Shown here piece after piece: positions 17,393-26,145 of a stretch of DNA of 64,000 nt. The position numbers were made by a program, and so were the translations under genes. Within the stretch, counting starts at the first letter, position 1; each line of letters opens with the position of its first letter. Location of the stretch: positions 188,463 through 252,462 of the forward strand of contig NZ_LMDJ01000033.1 of the NCBI RefSeq assembly GCF_001425045.1, given 5' to 3'. Source of the DNA: Massilia sp. Root351. GTDB lineage: Bacteria; Pseudomonadota; Gammaproteobacteria; Burkholderiales; Burkholderiaceae_D. Below the pieces are notes generated by a model. It worked only from the letters and a program-made list of their open reading frames with translations, was not told the origin of the DNA and made no database searches.

Positions 17393-18853
17393 ATGGCCGA
17401 CAAGAGCAGCATGGCGCTGGATCAAGCGGGACGCGGCGACGCGCCGCGCAGCATAGCGGAACTGCCCGGACCGCAAGGCGCGCCGCTGCTGGGCAATCTG
17501 CGCCAGATCCAGCCCGGCCGCTTCCATCGCAACATGGAAGACTGGGCGCGCGAGTTCGGCCCCATCTTTCGTTTCACCATGATGAAACGCAGCTTCGTTG
17601 TGGTGTCGGACCGCGACGCCATCGCCGCCATCCTGCGCGACCGTCCTGACACCTACCGCCGCTCCTCGCGCACCGCGCGCATGCTGGAAGACGCCGGCAC
17701 GCGCGGCTTGTTTACCGCCGAGGGCGAGGAATGGCGCCGCCAGCGCAAGCTGGCCATGCGCGCGCTGACGCCGGAAGTGGTGCACCGCTTCTTCCCCACG
17801 CTGGCCATGATGACCGAGCGCCTGTGCCTGCGCTGGAGGGCCGCGCTGGCCGCCGGGCGCGAAGTGGACGTGCTGCGCGACCTGAAGGCTTACACGCTGG
17901 ACGTGACCGTCGGCCTGGCCATGGGACAGGACATCAATACGCTGGAGCACGAGGACAACCCGCTGCAGCGCGATATCGAATTCTGCTTCAAGCGCGTGGC
18001 GCGCCGCCTCACCACGCCGGTTGAATACTGGAAGGTGTTCAAGCTGCCGGTGGACCGGGAGGCCGACGCCGCCGCGGCGCGCATCCACGCGGCCATCGGA
18101 GGGTTCATCGCCCAGGCCCGCGCCCGCATGGCAGCCGATCCGTGCTTGCGCGGCAAGCCGTCCAATATGCTCGAAGCGCTGGTGGCTGCGCGCGACGAGG
18201 CCGATTCCGGCTTCAGCGACAGCGTGGTGATCGGCAACGCCATCACCATGGTGTTCGCGGGCGAGGACACCACCTCGAACACGGTGGCCTGGCTGCTCAA
18301 CCTGCTGCCGCAGTCGCCCGCCGCCGTGGCGCTGGCGGCCGAAGAGGCGGACCGCCTGCTGGGAGGGGAGGCGGTGGCGCGCGACCCGCAACTGCTGGAG
18401 CGGATGGACTACCTGGATGCGGCCACGCGCGAAGCCATGCGCCTGAAGCCGGTGGCGCCGTTTATGGCGGCCGAGGCCAACGTGCCGACGCAGGTGGGCG
18501 GCGTCCAGATCCCTGCCGGCACGGTGATCTTCCTGATGCTGCGGCAGGCGGCCCAGCGCGCCGGCGGCTTTGCGCAGCCGGAGGCCTTCTTGCCCGGGCG
18601 CTGGCTGGCAGGCGCGGAGCACGGGGCGGACGCCGCTTCCGACCCGGCGCGCAAGCTGATGCCCTTCGGCGGCGGGCCGCGTTTCTGTCCGGGCCGCTAC
18701 CTGGCCATGGCCGAGATCAAGATGGCGATGTCGATGATCCTGCATAACTTCGATTTCACGCTGCGGCCGGGCGCACCGCCGGTGGAAGAGTGCTTCACGT
18801 TCACGATGACGCCGAGCGCCTTGCCACTGTTGTTGCGCGTACGCGGCGCTTGA
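17393..18853 (+). CDS. Cytochrome P450 monooxygenase
   Basis: A 486-residue bacterial cytochrome P450. The heme-thiolate loop FGGGPRFCPGR places the ligand at Cys432; the I-helix oxygen-activation motif AGEDTTSN and the K-helix ExxR (EAMR) are intact. The N-terminus lacks a membrane anchor, starting with a proline-rich LPGPQGAPLLGNL segment, so it should be soluble and need separate ferredoxin/reductase partners. None is encoded nearby, so the redox partner and substrate are unknown. The N-terminal layout resembles fatty-acid or terpenoid hydroxylases more than CYP101-type enzymes, but subfamily cannot be fixed. Confidence 0.95.
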   Translation: MADKSSMALDQAGRGDAPRSIAELPGPQGAPLLGNLRQIQPGRFHRNMEDWAREFGPIFRFTMMKRSFVVVSDRDAIAAILRDRPDTYRRSSRTARMLEDAGTRGLFTAEGEEWRRQRKLAMRALTPEVVHRFFPTLAMMTERLCLRWRAALAAGREVDVLRDLKAYTLDVTVGLAMGQDINTLEHEDNPLQRDIEFCFKRVARRLTTPVEYWKVFKLPVDREADAAAARIHAAIGGFIAQARARMAADPCLRGKPSNMLEALVAARDEADSGFSDSVVIGNAITMVFAGEDTTSNTVAWLLNLLPQSPAAVALAAEEADRLLGGEAVARDPQLLERMDYLDAATREAMRLKPVAPFMAAEANVPTQVGGVQIPAGTVIFLMLRQAAQRAGGFAQPEAFLPGRWLAGAEHGADAASDPARKLMPFGGGPRFCPGRYLAMAEIKMAMSMILHNFDFTLRPGAPPVEECFTFTMTPSALPLLLRVRGA

Positions 18854-18875
18854 CGGGACGCTTGGGGAGCGGATC

Positions 18876-18908
18876 ATGTTTTTTGGCAACGTAGCCAAAA
18901 AATCATGC
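18876..18908. promoter_or_regulatory. A/T-rich inverted repeat before the SRPBCC gene
   Basis: ATGTTTTTTGGC and GCCAAAAAATCAT face each other across AACGTA in the spacer between the P450 gene and the SRPBCC gene. The T-tract precedes and the A-tract follows the GC core, the reverse of a terminator, so an operator or cruciform is more likely than a transcription stop. Confidence 0.4.
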
Positions 18909-18966
18909 TAGGCTTGCGTCTTCGGCAACAGCCGGACCTAAAAAAACCATTGCAGCAGGAGACCCC

Positions 18967-19494
18967 ATGCTTAAAAAAATCGCTATCGGCATCACTGCCA
19001 TCATCGTCATCATTCTAGGCCTGGCGCTGGCCCAGCCCAACACCTTCACCGTCACGCGCAGCACCACCATCAAGGCGGCGCCGGAGAAGATCTATCCCTT
19101 GATCAGCGACTTCCACAACTGGAGCGCCTGGTCGCCGTGGGAGCACCTGGACCCGAAAATGGTGCGTACCTTCAGCGGACCGCAAAGCGGCGTGGGCGCC
19201 GTCTACGGCTGGGAAGGCAACGACCAGGTGGGCGCGGGCCGCATGGAGATTACCGGCGCCACACCGCCCGGCAAGATCGACATCAAGCTCGACTTCCTGA
19301 AACCGTTCGAGTCGCACAACACCACCGTGTTCACGCTGGCGCCGCAGGGCGACAGCACCACGGTGACGTGGAGCATGTCCGGCCCGAGCGCCTTCATCAC
19401 CAAGCTGATGGGCGTGTTCGTCAGCATGGACAAGATGGTGGGCCCGGACTTCGAGAAGGGCCTGGCCAGCATGAAGGCGGCGGCGGAGAAGTAA
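18967..19494 (+). CDS. SRPBCC-family (START-like) membrane-anchored protein
   Basis: A 175-residue protein with an N-terminal hydrophobic helix (about residues 3-22, IAIGITAIIVIILGLALA) followed by a SRPBCC/polyketide-cyclase-like ligand-binding domain. Typical segments are the first strand TVTRSTTIKAAPEKIYPLIS and FHNWSAWSPWEHLDPKM. Such proteins bind hydrophobic ligands; role here unknown. AGGAGA upstream of 18967 supports the start. Confidence 0.8.
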   Translation: MLKKIAIGITAIIVIILGLALAQPNTFTVTRSTTIKAAPEKIYPLISDFHNWSAWSPWEHLDPKMVRTFSGPQSGVGAVYGWEGNDQVGAGRMEITGATPPGKIDIKLDFLKPFESHNTTVFTLAPQGDSTTVTWSMSGPSAFITKLMGVFVSMDKMVGPDFEKGLASMKAAAEK

Positions 19495-19555
19495 AACGCG
19501 GTTCGCCCGGCCGGGATATACTGGACGCATCCAACGCCCAATGCGGAGGTTCGCC

Positions 19556-20011
19556 ATGCGGAAGTTCCCGATGTGTATCCCGAGCCGGGTGTTGCAGCTG
19601 ATGTTCGCCGCCTGCATCCTGTGCTGCGCGGCAGCCGGCAAGGCCGCTCCGGTGCGGGCCGACCATCCCATCGTGGGCGTCTGGCGCTTCGTGCTGCCGG
19701 ACGGCTCCTGCCAGGAAATGTACCGCATGCGCGCCGACGGCACGGCGCTGATCACCAGCGCGGCCGAAGTGGCCGAGACCGAATTCGTCATCGACGACCA
19801 GCCCGACAAGAACGGCTTCTACAAGACCTCCGACAAGATCGTCAAAGACAACGGCAAGCTCGATTGTTCCGGCCAGGTCACGGAAGTGGGGCGCACGGTG
19901 GCCAGCTTCATCCTGTTCCACCATACCGGCAATATGTTCCTGATGTGCCTGGAGGCCAGCATGGACGCCTGCCTCGGCCCGTTCGTGCGCGTGCGCGGCG
20001 AAGAAACCTAG
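19556..20011 (+). CDS. Putative secreted protein of unknown function
   Basis: A 151-residue protein with a signal peptide (hydrophobic core VLQLMFAACILCCAAAGKAA) and a beta-rich mature region beginning HPIVGVWRFVLPDGSC, a layout seen in small lipocalin-like secreted proteins. Four mature cysteines (in GSC, DCSG, MCLE and DACLG) could form disulfides. The start at 19556 is preferred over 19541 because GGAGG lies six bases before it. Its stop codon overlaps that of the convergent AraC regulator gene. Confidence 0.7.
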   Translation: MRKFPMCIPSRVLQLMFAACILCCAAAGKAAPVRADHPIVGVWRFVLPDGSCQEMYRMRADGTALITSAAEVAETEFVIDDQPDKNGFYKTSDKIVKDNGKLDCSGQVTEVGRTVASFILFHHTGNMFLMCLEASMDACLGPFVRVRGEET

Positions 20012-21036
20012 CGCTGCCCGCGCCAGGCGCCCGGATTCACGCCGGCCCACTCCCGGAACGCGTGGTTGAACGCGCTCTGCTCCTGATAGCCGAGCAGGAA
20101 GGCGATATCGACCAGGCTCAAGCCCGGCTGCCGCAAATAGTCCCTGGCCAGCGCGAAGCGCGTCTGGTCCAGCACCTGCTGGAAATTCACGCCGGCCTCG
20201 CTCAGCTTGCGCTGCAAGGTGCGCGGCGACAGCCCCAGTTCTTCCGCAATCGACGCCAGCCGCACCTGCCCCCGCGACAGCCCGCGCACAATGGCCGCCC
20301 GCACCTGCGCAGCGATGCCGGCGTCCGCCTGCGCGCGCTGCTTGAGCAGCTGCTCCGCGTGCTGCTGCAGCACCGGATACATGCTCACGTCCGCGTTCGG
20401 CACCGGCCACACCAGCAGCTGCGCGTCGAACGTGGCGCGGTTGGCGTCCGCGCCGAATTGCGGCATGTCGCCGAACACGCGCAGGTACTCTGCCTGCAGC
20501 GCAGGCTCGCAACCATGCACCAGCTCGAGCCGGGCCGGCGGCAGCGGCGCGCCCGCCAGCCAGTTGCCGAACACGCGGATGCCGGCGAACACGCTGTCGG
20601 CCAGGTGCCGCGTGGCGCCGGGAAAGCGGCTGTGCCAGGTGTAGCGCGCCAGTCCGTCTTCAACCTGCAGGCTGGAACGTCCCAGGTCGTGCGCCAGCTG
20701 CTCGTAGCGTATGGTCTGCTCGAAGGCGTGGCCGAAATCGCGGCAGCTGAGCAGGATCAACCCATACACGCTGTAGGTGCCCAGCTTCACCCGCTCGCCC
20801 ACGTGCAGGCCGAAGTGCGGATCGTGCGCCAGCGCGGCGGCCAGGTCCAGCAGGCGCACGTAGTCCGCCGCCTGCAGGGATTCCGGCAGCGGCGCCAGCG
20901 CGCCGGGCGCCAGGCCGGCGGCCTGCTCGAGCGCCTGCGGCGTCACGCCGCGCGCTGCCGCAGCCTCCAGCAAGGGCTGCAGGTAGGAGCCGGCCACGCG
21001 GCCGTGGTTGGCATGATCGAACAAGGCGTTTGTCAT
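20008..21036 (-). CDS. AraC-family transcriptional regulator (OruR/ArgR-like subgroup)
   Basis: A 342-residue regulator with an N-terminal ligand-binding domain of the arabinose-binding-domain type (about residues 20-205) and a C-terminal double helix-turn-helix (about 240-340; RLASIAEELGLSPRTLQRKL and LVDIAFLLGYQEQSAFNHAF). It is divergent, 90 bases away, from the operon of FAD enzyme, GlpD-like dehydrogenase and FGGY kinase, and is the likely regulator of that operon. The ligand is unknown; the context suggests a glycerol-derived compound. Confidence 0.92.
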   Translation of the reverse strand: MTNALFDHANHGRVAGSYLQPLLEAAAARGVTPQALEQAAGLAPGALAPLPESLQAADYVRLLDLAAALAHDPHFGLHVGERVKLGTYSVYGLILLSCRDFGHAFEQTIRYEQLAHDLGRSSLQVEDGLARYTWHSRFPGATRHLADSVFAGIRVFGNWLAGAPLPPARLELVHGCEPALQAEYLRVFGDMPQFGADANRATFDAQLLVWPVPNADVSMYPVLQQHAEQLLKQRAQADAGIAAQVRAAIVRGLSRGQVRLASIAEELGLSPRTLQRKLSEAGVNFQQVLDQTRFALARDYLRQPGLSLVDIAFLLGYQEQSAFNHAFREWAGVNPGAWRGQR

Positions 21037-21126
21037 GAAAGCGCAATACCGGGGTCTGGTTTGGTCTTATTCTCTAGTCATCATTTTGGCCAGGTGCGCC
21101 AGTATAGCAAGCGGAGAAAAGAAACG

Positions 21127-22731
21127 ATGAGACGTTGGAACGGCTGGGGCGACGATGCGGTCAACTTCGCGTTGGAGGCCGATGCGCTGGCTTTCCTGGC
21201 GCAGCGCATCGGCGCCGGCAAGGGCCGGCAGGACGCCACTTTCGAGCAGGCCTGCGCCACGCTGGCGCCCTCGCGCCTGCCTTGTCACCAGCTGATCGAC
21301 ACCAGCGCGCCGGTCCGGCTGCGCAACGCGCTGGGCCAGAGCCTGCCGGACTGGCTCAAGCTGCGCTACGGCCGCATCGGCACGGCGCCGGACGGCGTGG
21401 CGTATCCGGAAAGCCCGGAGCAGGTGCGCGAACTGCTGCAGTACGCGCAGCGCTACAACGTGGCGGTGGTGCCGCACGGCGGCGGCACCAGCGTGGCCGG
21501 CCACTTGACGGCGGGCGAGGGCGCGCAGCCCACGCTGGCCGTGAACCTCACCCGGCTGTGCCGCATGGCGCACCTGGACCGCGCTTCGCAACTGGCCACC
21601 TTCGGGGCAGGCGTGTACGGCCCCGACCTGGAAGCGCAGCTGCGCGCGCACGGCTACACGCTGGGCCACTTCCCGCAGTCGTTCGAGTATTCCACGCTGG
21701 GTGGCTGGGTCGTCACGCGCTCGTCCGGCCAGCAATCGCTGCGCTACGGGCGCATCGAGCAGATGTTCGCCGGCGGCTCCTTGGAAACGCCGGTGGGGCG
21801 GCTGGAGATTCCCACTTTCCCGGCGTCGGCCGCCGGCACCGACCTGCGCGAAATCGTGCTCGGCTCCGAGGGCCGCATCGGCATCCTGACCGAGGCGGTG
21901 GTGCGGGTGTCGCCGCTGCCCGAATATGAGGCCTTCCATGCGGTGTTTTTTGCCGACTGGACGCACGCCGAGACGGCGGTGCGCGAGCTGGCGCAGGCCA
22001 GGCTGGGCTTGTCCATGCTGCGGCTGTCGAACGCGCTGGAAACCACCACCATGCTGGCGCTGGCCGGCCACAAGAGGTTGATCGGACTGCTGGAAGGCTG
22101 GCTGTCGCTGCGCGGCTGCAAGGAAGGCAAGTGCATGCTGATGCTGGGCGCCAGCGGCGCCAAGCCCCAGGCGCGCGCCGCCATCTCTGCGGCGCTGCGC
22201 ATGGCGCGCCGGCACGGCGGGGTGCACGTTGGCCGCAAGATGGGCGACAAGTGGAAGCAGAACCGCTTCCGCAATGTCTACCTGCGCAATGCGGCGTGGG
22301 AGCACGGCTATGTGATCGATACGGTGGAAACGGCGGTGGACTGGCCGCTGGTGGAACCCACCATGCGCGCGGTGGAAGCTGCCGCTGCCGAGGCGCTTGC
22401 CGGGCACGGCGAGCAGGTGCACGCGTATACGCACCTGTCGCACCTGTACGCACAGGGCGCCAGCGTGTACAGCACCTTCGTGTACCGGCTGGCGGGCGAC
22501 TATGACGAGGACCTGGCGCGCTGGCGCTCGCTCAAGCAGGCCGTCAGCCACGCCATCGTCGACTGCGGCGGCACCATCAGCCACCAGCACGGCGTCGGCA
22601 GCGACCATGCGCCGTATCTCGCTGAGGAGAAGGGCGCGGCGGGAATCGCGGCCATGCAAGCCATCTTCCGCCATTTCGACCCGCAGGGCATCATGAACCC
22701 CGGCAAGCTGCTGCCGAAGGCGCAGACATGA
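21127..22731 (+). CDS. FAD-binding oxidase, alkyl-DHAP synthase-like
   Basis: A 534-residue VAO-type flavoprotein. The FAD-binding PP-loop VPHGGGTSVAGH lies near residue 117, FPQSFEYSTLGGWV and EIVLGSEGRIGILTEA follow, and the C-terminal SHQHGVGSDH and FDPQGIMNPGKL match the alkyldihydroxyacetonephosphate synthase group. That enzyme replaces the acyl group of acyl-DHAP by a fatty alcohol to make an ether bond. The usual HHH motif reads HQH here. The start at 21127 follows GGAG; the frame is open far upstream because of GC bias. Its stop overlaps the next start (ATGA), so it is co-translated with the GlpD-like gene. Substrate is inferred, not proven. Confidence 0.8.
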   Translation: MRRWNGWGDDAVNFALEADALAFLAQRIGAGKGRQDATFEQACATLAPSRLPCHQLIDTSAPVRLRNALGQSLPDWLKLRYGRIGTAPDGVAYPESPEQVRELLQYAQRYNVAVVPHGGGTSVAGHLTAGEGAQPTLAVNLTRLCRMAHLDRASQLATFGAGVYGPDLEAQLRAHGYTLGHFPQSFEYSTLGGWVVTRSSGQQSLRYGRIEQMFAGGSLETPVGRLEIPTFPASAAGTDLREIVLGSEGRIGILTEAVVRVSPLPEYEAFHAVFFADWTHAETAVRELAQARLGLSMLRLSNALETTTMLALAGHKRLIGLLEGWLSLRGCKEGKCMLMLGASGAKPQARAAISAALRMARRHGGVHVGRKMGDKWKQNRFRNVYLRNAAWEHGYVIDTVETAVDWPLVEPTMRAVEAAAAEALAGHGEQVHAYTHLSHLYAQGASVYSTFVYRLAGDYDEDLARWRSLKQAVSHAIVDCGGTISHQHGVGSDHAPYLAEEKGAAGIAAMQAIFRHFDPQGIMNPGKLLPKAQT

Positions 22732-24500
22732 CTGGCGCCGCCCCTCGCGGCGGGGCCGATGGCGTCGTGGACGACGCTGGCGGCGCCGGGGAAGCCGGCC
22801 ATTGGCGGCCAGGTGGCCGCGCCGCGCTGGCCGGATTGCTGGCGCGCGACTGGGACTTGCTGATCGTCGGCGGTGGCATCACCGGCGCGGGCATCCTGCT
22901 GGAAGCATCGCGTCGCGGCCTGAAAGCGCTGCTGGTGGAGCAGCGCGACTTCGCCTGGGGCACGTCCAGCCGCTCGTCCAAGCTGGTGCACGGCGGCTTG
23001 CGCTACCTGAAAGAAGGCAAGTTCGCGTTGACGCGCGAATCCGTGCACGAGCGCGAAAGCCTGCTGCGGGAAGCGGCCGGCCTGGTGGAGCCGCAAAGCT
23101 TTGCATTCGGCGATTACGCCGGCCGCAAGCCCGGCCGCCGCACTTTTCTGGCCGGCCTGGCCATCTACGACCACATGGCGGGCCAGCGCGCCCGCCACTA
23201 CTATCCGCGCGACGAATTCCTGGCGCTGGCGCCCAACATCAGCAGCGAAGGCCTGCAAGGCGGTATGTGCTATACCGACGCCAAGACCGACGACGCCCGC
23301 CTGGTGATGCGCGTGCTGCAGGAAGCACAGGCGCTGGGCGGCACGGCGTTCAACTACCTGTCCGTGCAAACGCTGCTGCGCGGCGACGCCATCCATTGTG
23401 GCGATGGCAGCCCGCGTGGAGCCGGCGCCGGGGCAGCGGCCGGCCGCGTGCGCGGTGCCAGGTTGCGCGACGAGATCGGCGGCGCCGAGCACGAGGTCAG
23501 GGCGCGCGTCGTCATCAGCGCAACCGGCGCATGGGCCGACGCGCTGCGGACGCCATGCGGCGCGCAACCCGGAGCCCAGGGCGGCGCAGGTCGGCGCTTG
23601 CGTCCGCTGCGCGGCAGCCACCTGGTCCTCCCCGCATGGCGCTTGCCGCTGGCGCAGGCCGTGAGCCTGATGCATCCGGCCGACGGACGTCCCGTGTTCG
23701 CTTTCCCTTGGGAGGGCGTCACGCTGGTCGGCACTACCGATGTCGACCACCGCGGCGACATGAAGTTCGAAGCCGCCATCACGCGCAGCGAAGTCGACTA
23801 CCTGATGGCCGCCTTGCGCAGCCAGTTCTCCCAGCTCGATCTGCAGGAAGCCGACATCCTCGCCACCTACGCCGGTGTGCGCCCCGTGATCGACAGCGGC
23901 CAGGCCGACCCGTCGAAAGAAACCCGCGAGCACGCGTTGTGGCTGGAAGACGGCCTGCTGACCGTCACCGGCGGCAAGCTCACCACCTTCCGCGTGATCG
24001 CGCTGGACGCCTTGCGTGAGGCGGCAGCCATGCTGCCTGCCTGGCAAGCGGACTTCTCGCCGCAGCCCATCTTCGCACCACCCCCGGCGCTCAGCCACGG
24101 TTATGGCTTCGGCCATGGCCACAGCCTCCCCGCAGGCCAGGCCCAGCGCCTGCAAGGCCGCTACGGCGCCCAGGCCGCTGCGCTGCTGGCATGCGCGCGC
24201 CGGGGCGAGCCGGACGACTCTCCGGATGCGCAGCCCGGTGAACTCGCCCTCATACCCGGCACCGCCAGCATCTGGGCGCAGCTGCGCTGGGCCGCGCGGC
24301 ACGAAGCCGTGCAGCACCTGGAAGACCTGCTGCTGCGCCGCCTGCGGATCGGCCTGCAGCTGCGCGGCGGCGGCGTGGAGATCCTGCCGCGCGTACGCGC
24401 CATCTGCCAGCAGGAACTGGGCTGGAGCGACCACCGCTGGGATGCCGAGCAGGTCGCCTATCTGGCATTATGGAAAACTCACTACAGCTTGCCCGCATAA
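22728..24500 (+). CDS. Glycerol-3-phosphate dehydrogenase/oxidase, GlpD-like
   Basis: A 590-residue FAD-dependent dehydrogenase. After an unusual glycine/alanine-rich extension of about 40 residues comes the Rossmann motif DLLIVGGGITGAGILLEASR, then GTSSRSSKLVHGGLRYL and, near the middle, FPWEGVTLVGTTDVDH, all typical of GlpD. These oxidise glycerol 3-phosphate to DHAP and pass electrons to quinone at the membrane. A low-complexity Gly/Ala insert (about residues 225-240) interrupts a loop. It overlaps the upstream FAD gene by four bases and is followed two bases later by the kinase gene. It may act on an alkyl or other substituted glycerol phosphate rather than plain G3P. Confidence 0.85.
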   Translation: MTGAAPRGGADGVVDDAGGAGEAGHWRPGGRAALAGLLARDWDLLIVGGGITGAGILLEASRRGLKALLVEQRDFAWGTSSRSSKLVHGGLRYLKEGKFALTRESVHERESLLREAAGLVEPQSFAFGDYAGRKPGRRTFLAGLAIYDHMAGQRARHYYPRDEFLALAPNISSEGLQGGMCYTDAKTDDARLVMRVLQEAQALGGTAFNYLSVQTLLRGDAIHCGDGSPRGAGAGAAAGRVRGARLRDEIGGAEHEVRARVVISATGAWADALRTPCGAQPGAQGGAGRRLRPLRGSHLVLPAWRLPLAQAVSLMHPADGRPVFAFPWEGVTLVGTTDVDHRGDMKFEAAITRSEVDYLMAALRSQFSQLDLQEADILATYAGVRPVIDSGQADPSKETREHALWLEDGLLTVTGGKLTTFRVIALDALREAAAMLPAWQADFSPQPIFAPPPALSHGYGFGHGHSLPAGQAQRLQGRYGAQAAALLACARRGEPDDSPDAQPGELALIPGTASIWAQLRWAARHEAVQHLEDLLLRRLRIGLQLRGGGVEILPRVRAICQQELGWSDHRWDAEQVAYLALWKTHYSLPA

Positions 24501-24502
24501 AC

Positions 24503-26065
24503 ATGTCCGGTCCCTACACCCTCTCCATCGACAACGGCACACAAAGCGTGCGCGCCCTGCTGTTCGACCTGGACGGCAACCTCGCCGCCAAAGCGCAAGT
24601 CCATCTCCAGCCCTACTACTCGGACCACCCCGGCTGGGCCGAGCACAAGGCCGACGGCTACTGGAACGCCGTCAGCATCGCCTGCCAGCGCCTGTGGCAA
24701 GAATCCGGCATCGACCGCGCCGACGTGAAAGGCGTAGCCGTCACCACCCAGCGCGGCACGGTCATCAACGTGGACAGGGATGGCAAGCCGCTGCGGCCCG
24801 CCATCACCTGGCTGGACCAGCGCCGTACCGATACCGTGCCGCCCATCGGCCCGCTGTGGAAGGCCGCCTTCAAGCTGGCGCGCGTGGAAGGCACCATCAA
24901 CTACTTCCGGCGCGAAGCGGAAGTGAACTGGATCGCCGCCCACCAGCCGGACATCTGGGCGCAGACCAGCAAGGTGCTGCTGCTGTCCGGCTACCTGAAT
25001 TTCCGCCTGTGCGGCCGCTTTGTCGACTCCATCGGCTCGCAGGTGGCCTACCTGCCGTTCGACTACAAAGGCCACAAGTGGGCCGGCGCGCGCGACTGGA
25101 AATGGCAGGCACTGGCGGTGCGGCGCGAAATGCTGCCGGAGCTGGTGCGGCCGGGCACGGTGATCGGCGCCATCACGGCCGAAGCCGCGCTGGCCACCGG
25201 TATCCCGGAAGGCACGCCCTTGGTGGCCGCCGCTGCCGACAAGGCCTGCGAAGTGATCGGCGCCGGCTGCCTGGAACCGCACATCGGCTGCCTCAGCTTC
25301 GGTACCACCGCCACCATCAACACCACCAACACCAAGTACATCGAAGTGACGCCCTTCATCCCGCCGTACCCGTCGGCGGTGCCGGGCGCCTACAGCACCG
25401 AAGTGCAGATCTTCCGTGGCTACTGGATGGTGAACTGGTTCAAGGAGCAGTTCGGCCACCTGGAACAAGCCACCGCCACCGAGAAGGGCACGCCGCCCGA
25501 AGCGCTGTTCGACAAGCTGGTGAACGCCGTGCCGCCCGGCTCCATGGGCCTGATGCTGCAGCCATACTGGAGCCCCGGCATCAAGGTGCCGGGGCCGGAA
25601 GCGAAGGGTGCCATGATCGGTTTCGGCGACGTCCACACGCGCGCCCATATGTACCGGGCGATACTGGAAGGCCTGGCCTATGCGCTGCGCGAAGGCATGG
25701 AGCGCATCCAGAAGCGCAGCGGCGTGCCGGTGACGGAATTGCGCGTCGCCGGCGGCGGCTCGCAAAGCGACGCGGCCATGCAGCTCTCGGCCGACATCTT
25801 CGGCCTGCCCGCCGCGCGCGCCCACCTGTACGAAACCTCCGGGCTGGGCGCCGCCATCTGCGCCGCCGCCGGCCTAGGCCTGCACGCCGACTTCGCCGCC
25901 GCCATCAAGGCCATGACGCGCCCTGGCCGCGTATTCCACCCGGTCGAGGCCAACCGCAAGACCTACGAGCAGCTGTATCAGCGCGTTTATCTGAAAATGT
26001 ACAAGCGCCTGCAGCCGATGTACCAGGAGATCGCCGACATCACGGGCTACCCTGAAGCACTGTAG
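24503..26065 (+). CDS. FGGY-family carbohydrate (glycerol-like) kinase
   Basis: A 520-residue ATP-dependent sugar/polyol kinase. The N-terminal phosphate loop YTLSIDNGTQSVRALLFD and the C-terminal LRVAGGGSQSDAAMQLSADI are FGGY signatures; the QRGT motif is present at about residue 84. It lacks some features of strict GlpK, so the substrate may be another polyol or a glycerol derivative. The start at 24503 (two bases after the GlpD stop) is preferred over 24470 because the fold begins within five residues of it. It is the third gene of the AraC-controlled trio. Confidence 0.85.
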   Translation: MSGPYTLSIDNGTQSVRALLFDLDGNLAAKAQVHLQPYYSDHPGWAEHKADGYWNAVSIACQRLWQESGIDRADVKGVAVTTQRGTVINVDRDGKPLRPAITWLDQRRTDTVPPIGPLWKAAFKLARVEGTINYFRREAEVNWIAAHQPDIWAQTSKVLLLSGYLNFRLCGRFVDSIGSQVAYLPFDYKGHKWAGARDWKWQALAVRREMLPELVRPGTVIGAITAEAALATGIPEGTPLVAAAADKACEVIGAGCLEPHIGCLSFGTTATINTTNTKYIEVTPFIPPYPSAVPGAYSTEVQIFRGYWMVNWFKEQFGHLEQATATEKGTPPEALFDKLVNAVPPGSMGLMLQPYWSPGIKVPGPEAKGAMIGFGDVHTRAHMYRAILEGLAYALREGMERIQKRSGVPVTELRVAGGGSQSDAAMQLSADIFGLPAARAHLYETSGLGAAICAAAGLGLHADFAAAIKAMTRPGRVFHPVEANRKTYEQLYQRVYLKMYKRLQPMYQEIADITGYPEAL

Positions 26066-26091
26066 CGCGCGCACGCGTCAAATGTGCGGCA

Positions 26092-26136
26092 AGAAATTGT
26101 TGAATATAGTAAATTGCCAAATATTCAATAATTTCT
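26092..26136. promoter_or_regulatory. 16-bp inverted repeat upstream of vgrG
   Basis: AGAAATTGTTGAATAT (26092-26107) and ATATTCAATAATTTCT (26121-26136) are inverted with one mismatch across 13 bases, ending nine bases before the vgrG start. The 80-base spacer is much richer in A and T than its flanks. It is a good candidate operator for the T6SS effector module, or a leader hairpin; GC content is too low for a terminator. Confidence 0.5.
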
Positions 26137-26145
26137 CAATGAAAC

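Noticed and set aside
19573..21126. Upstream extension of the FAD-enzyme frame to 19573
   Set aside because: The region codes for a secreted protein on the plus strand and an AraC regulator on the minus strand. The extension has no family sequence; the start at 21127 fits the domain and has a ribosome site.
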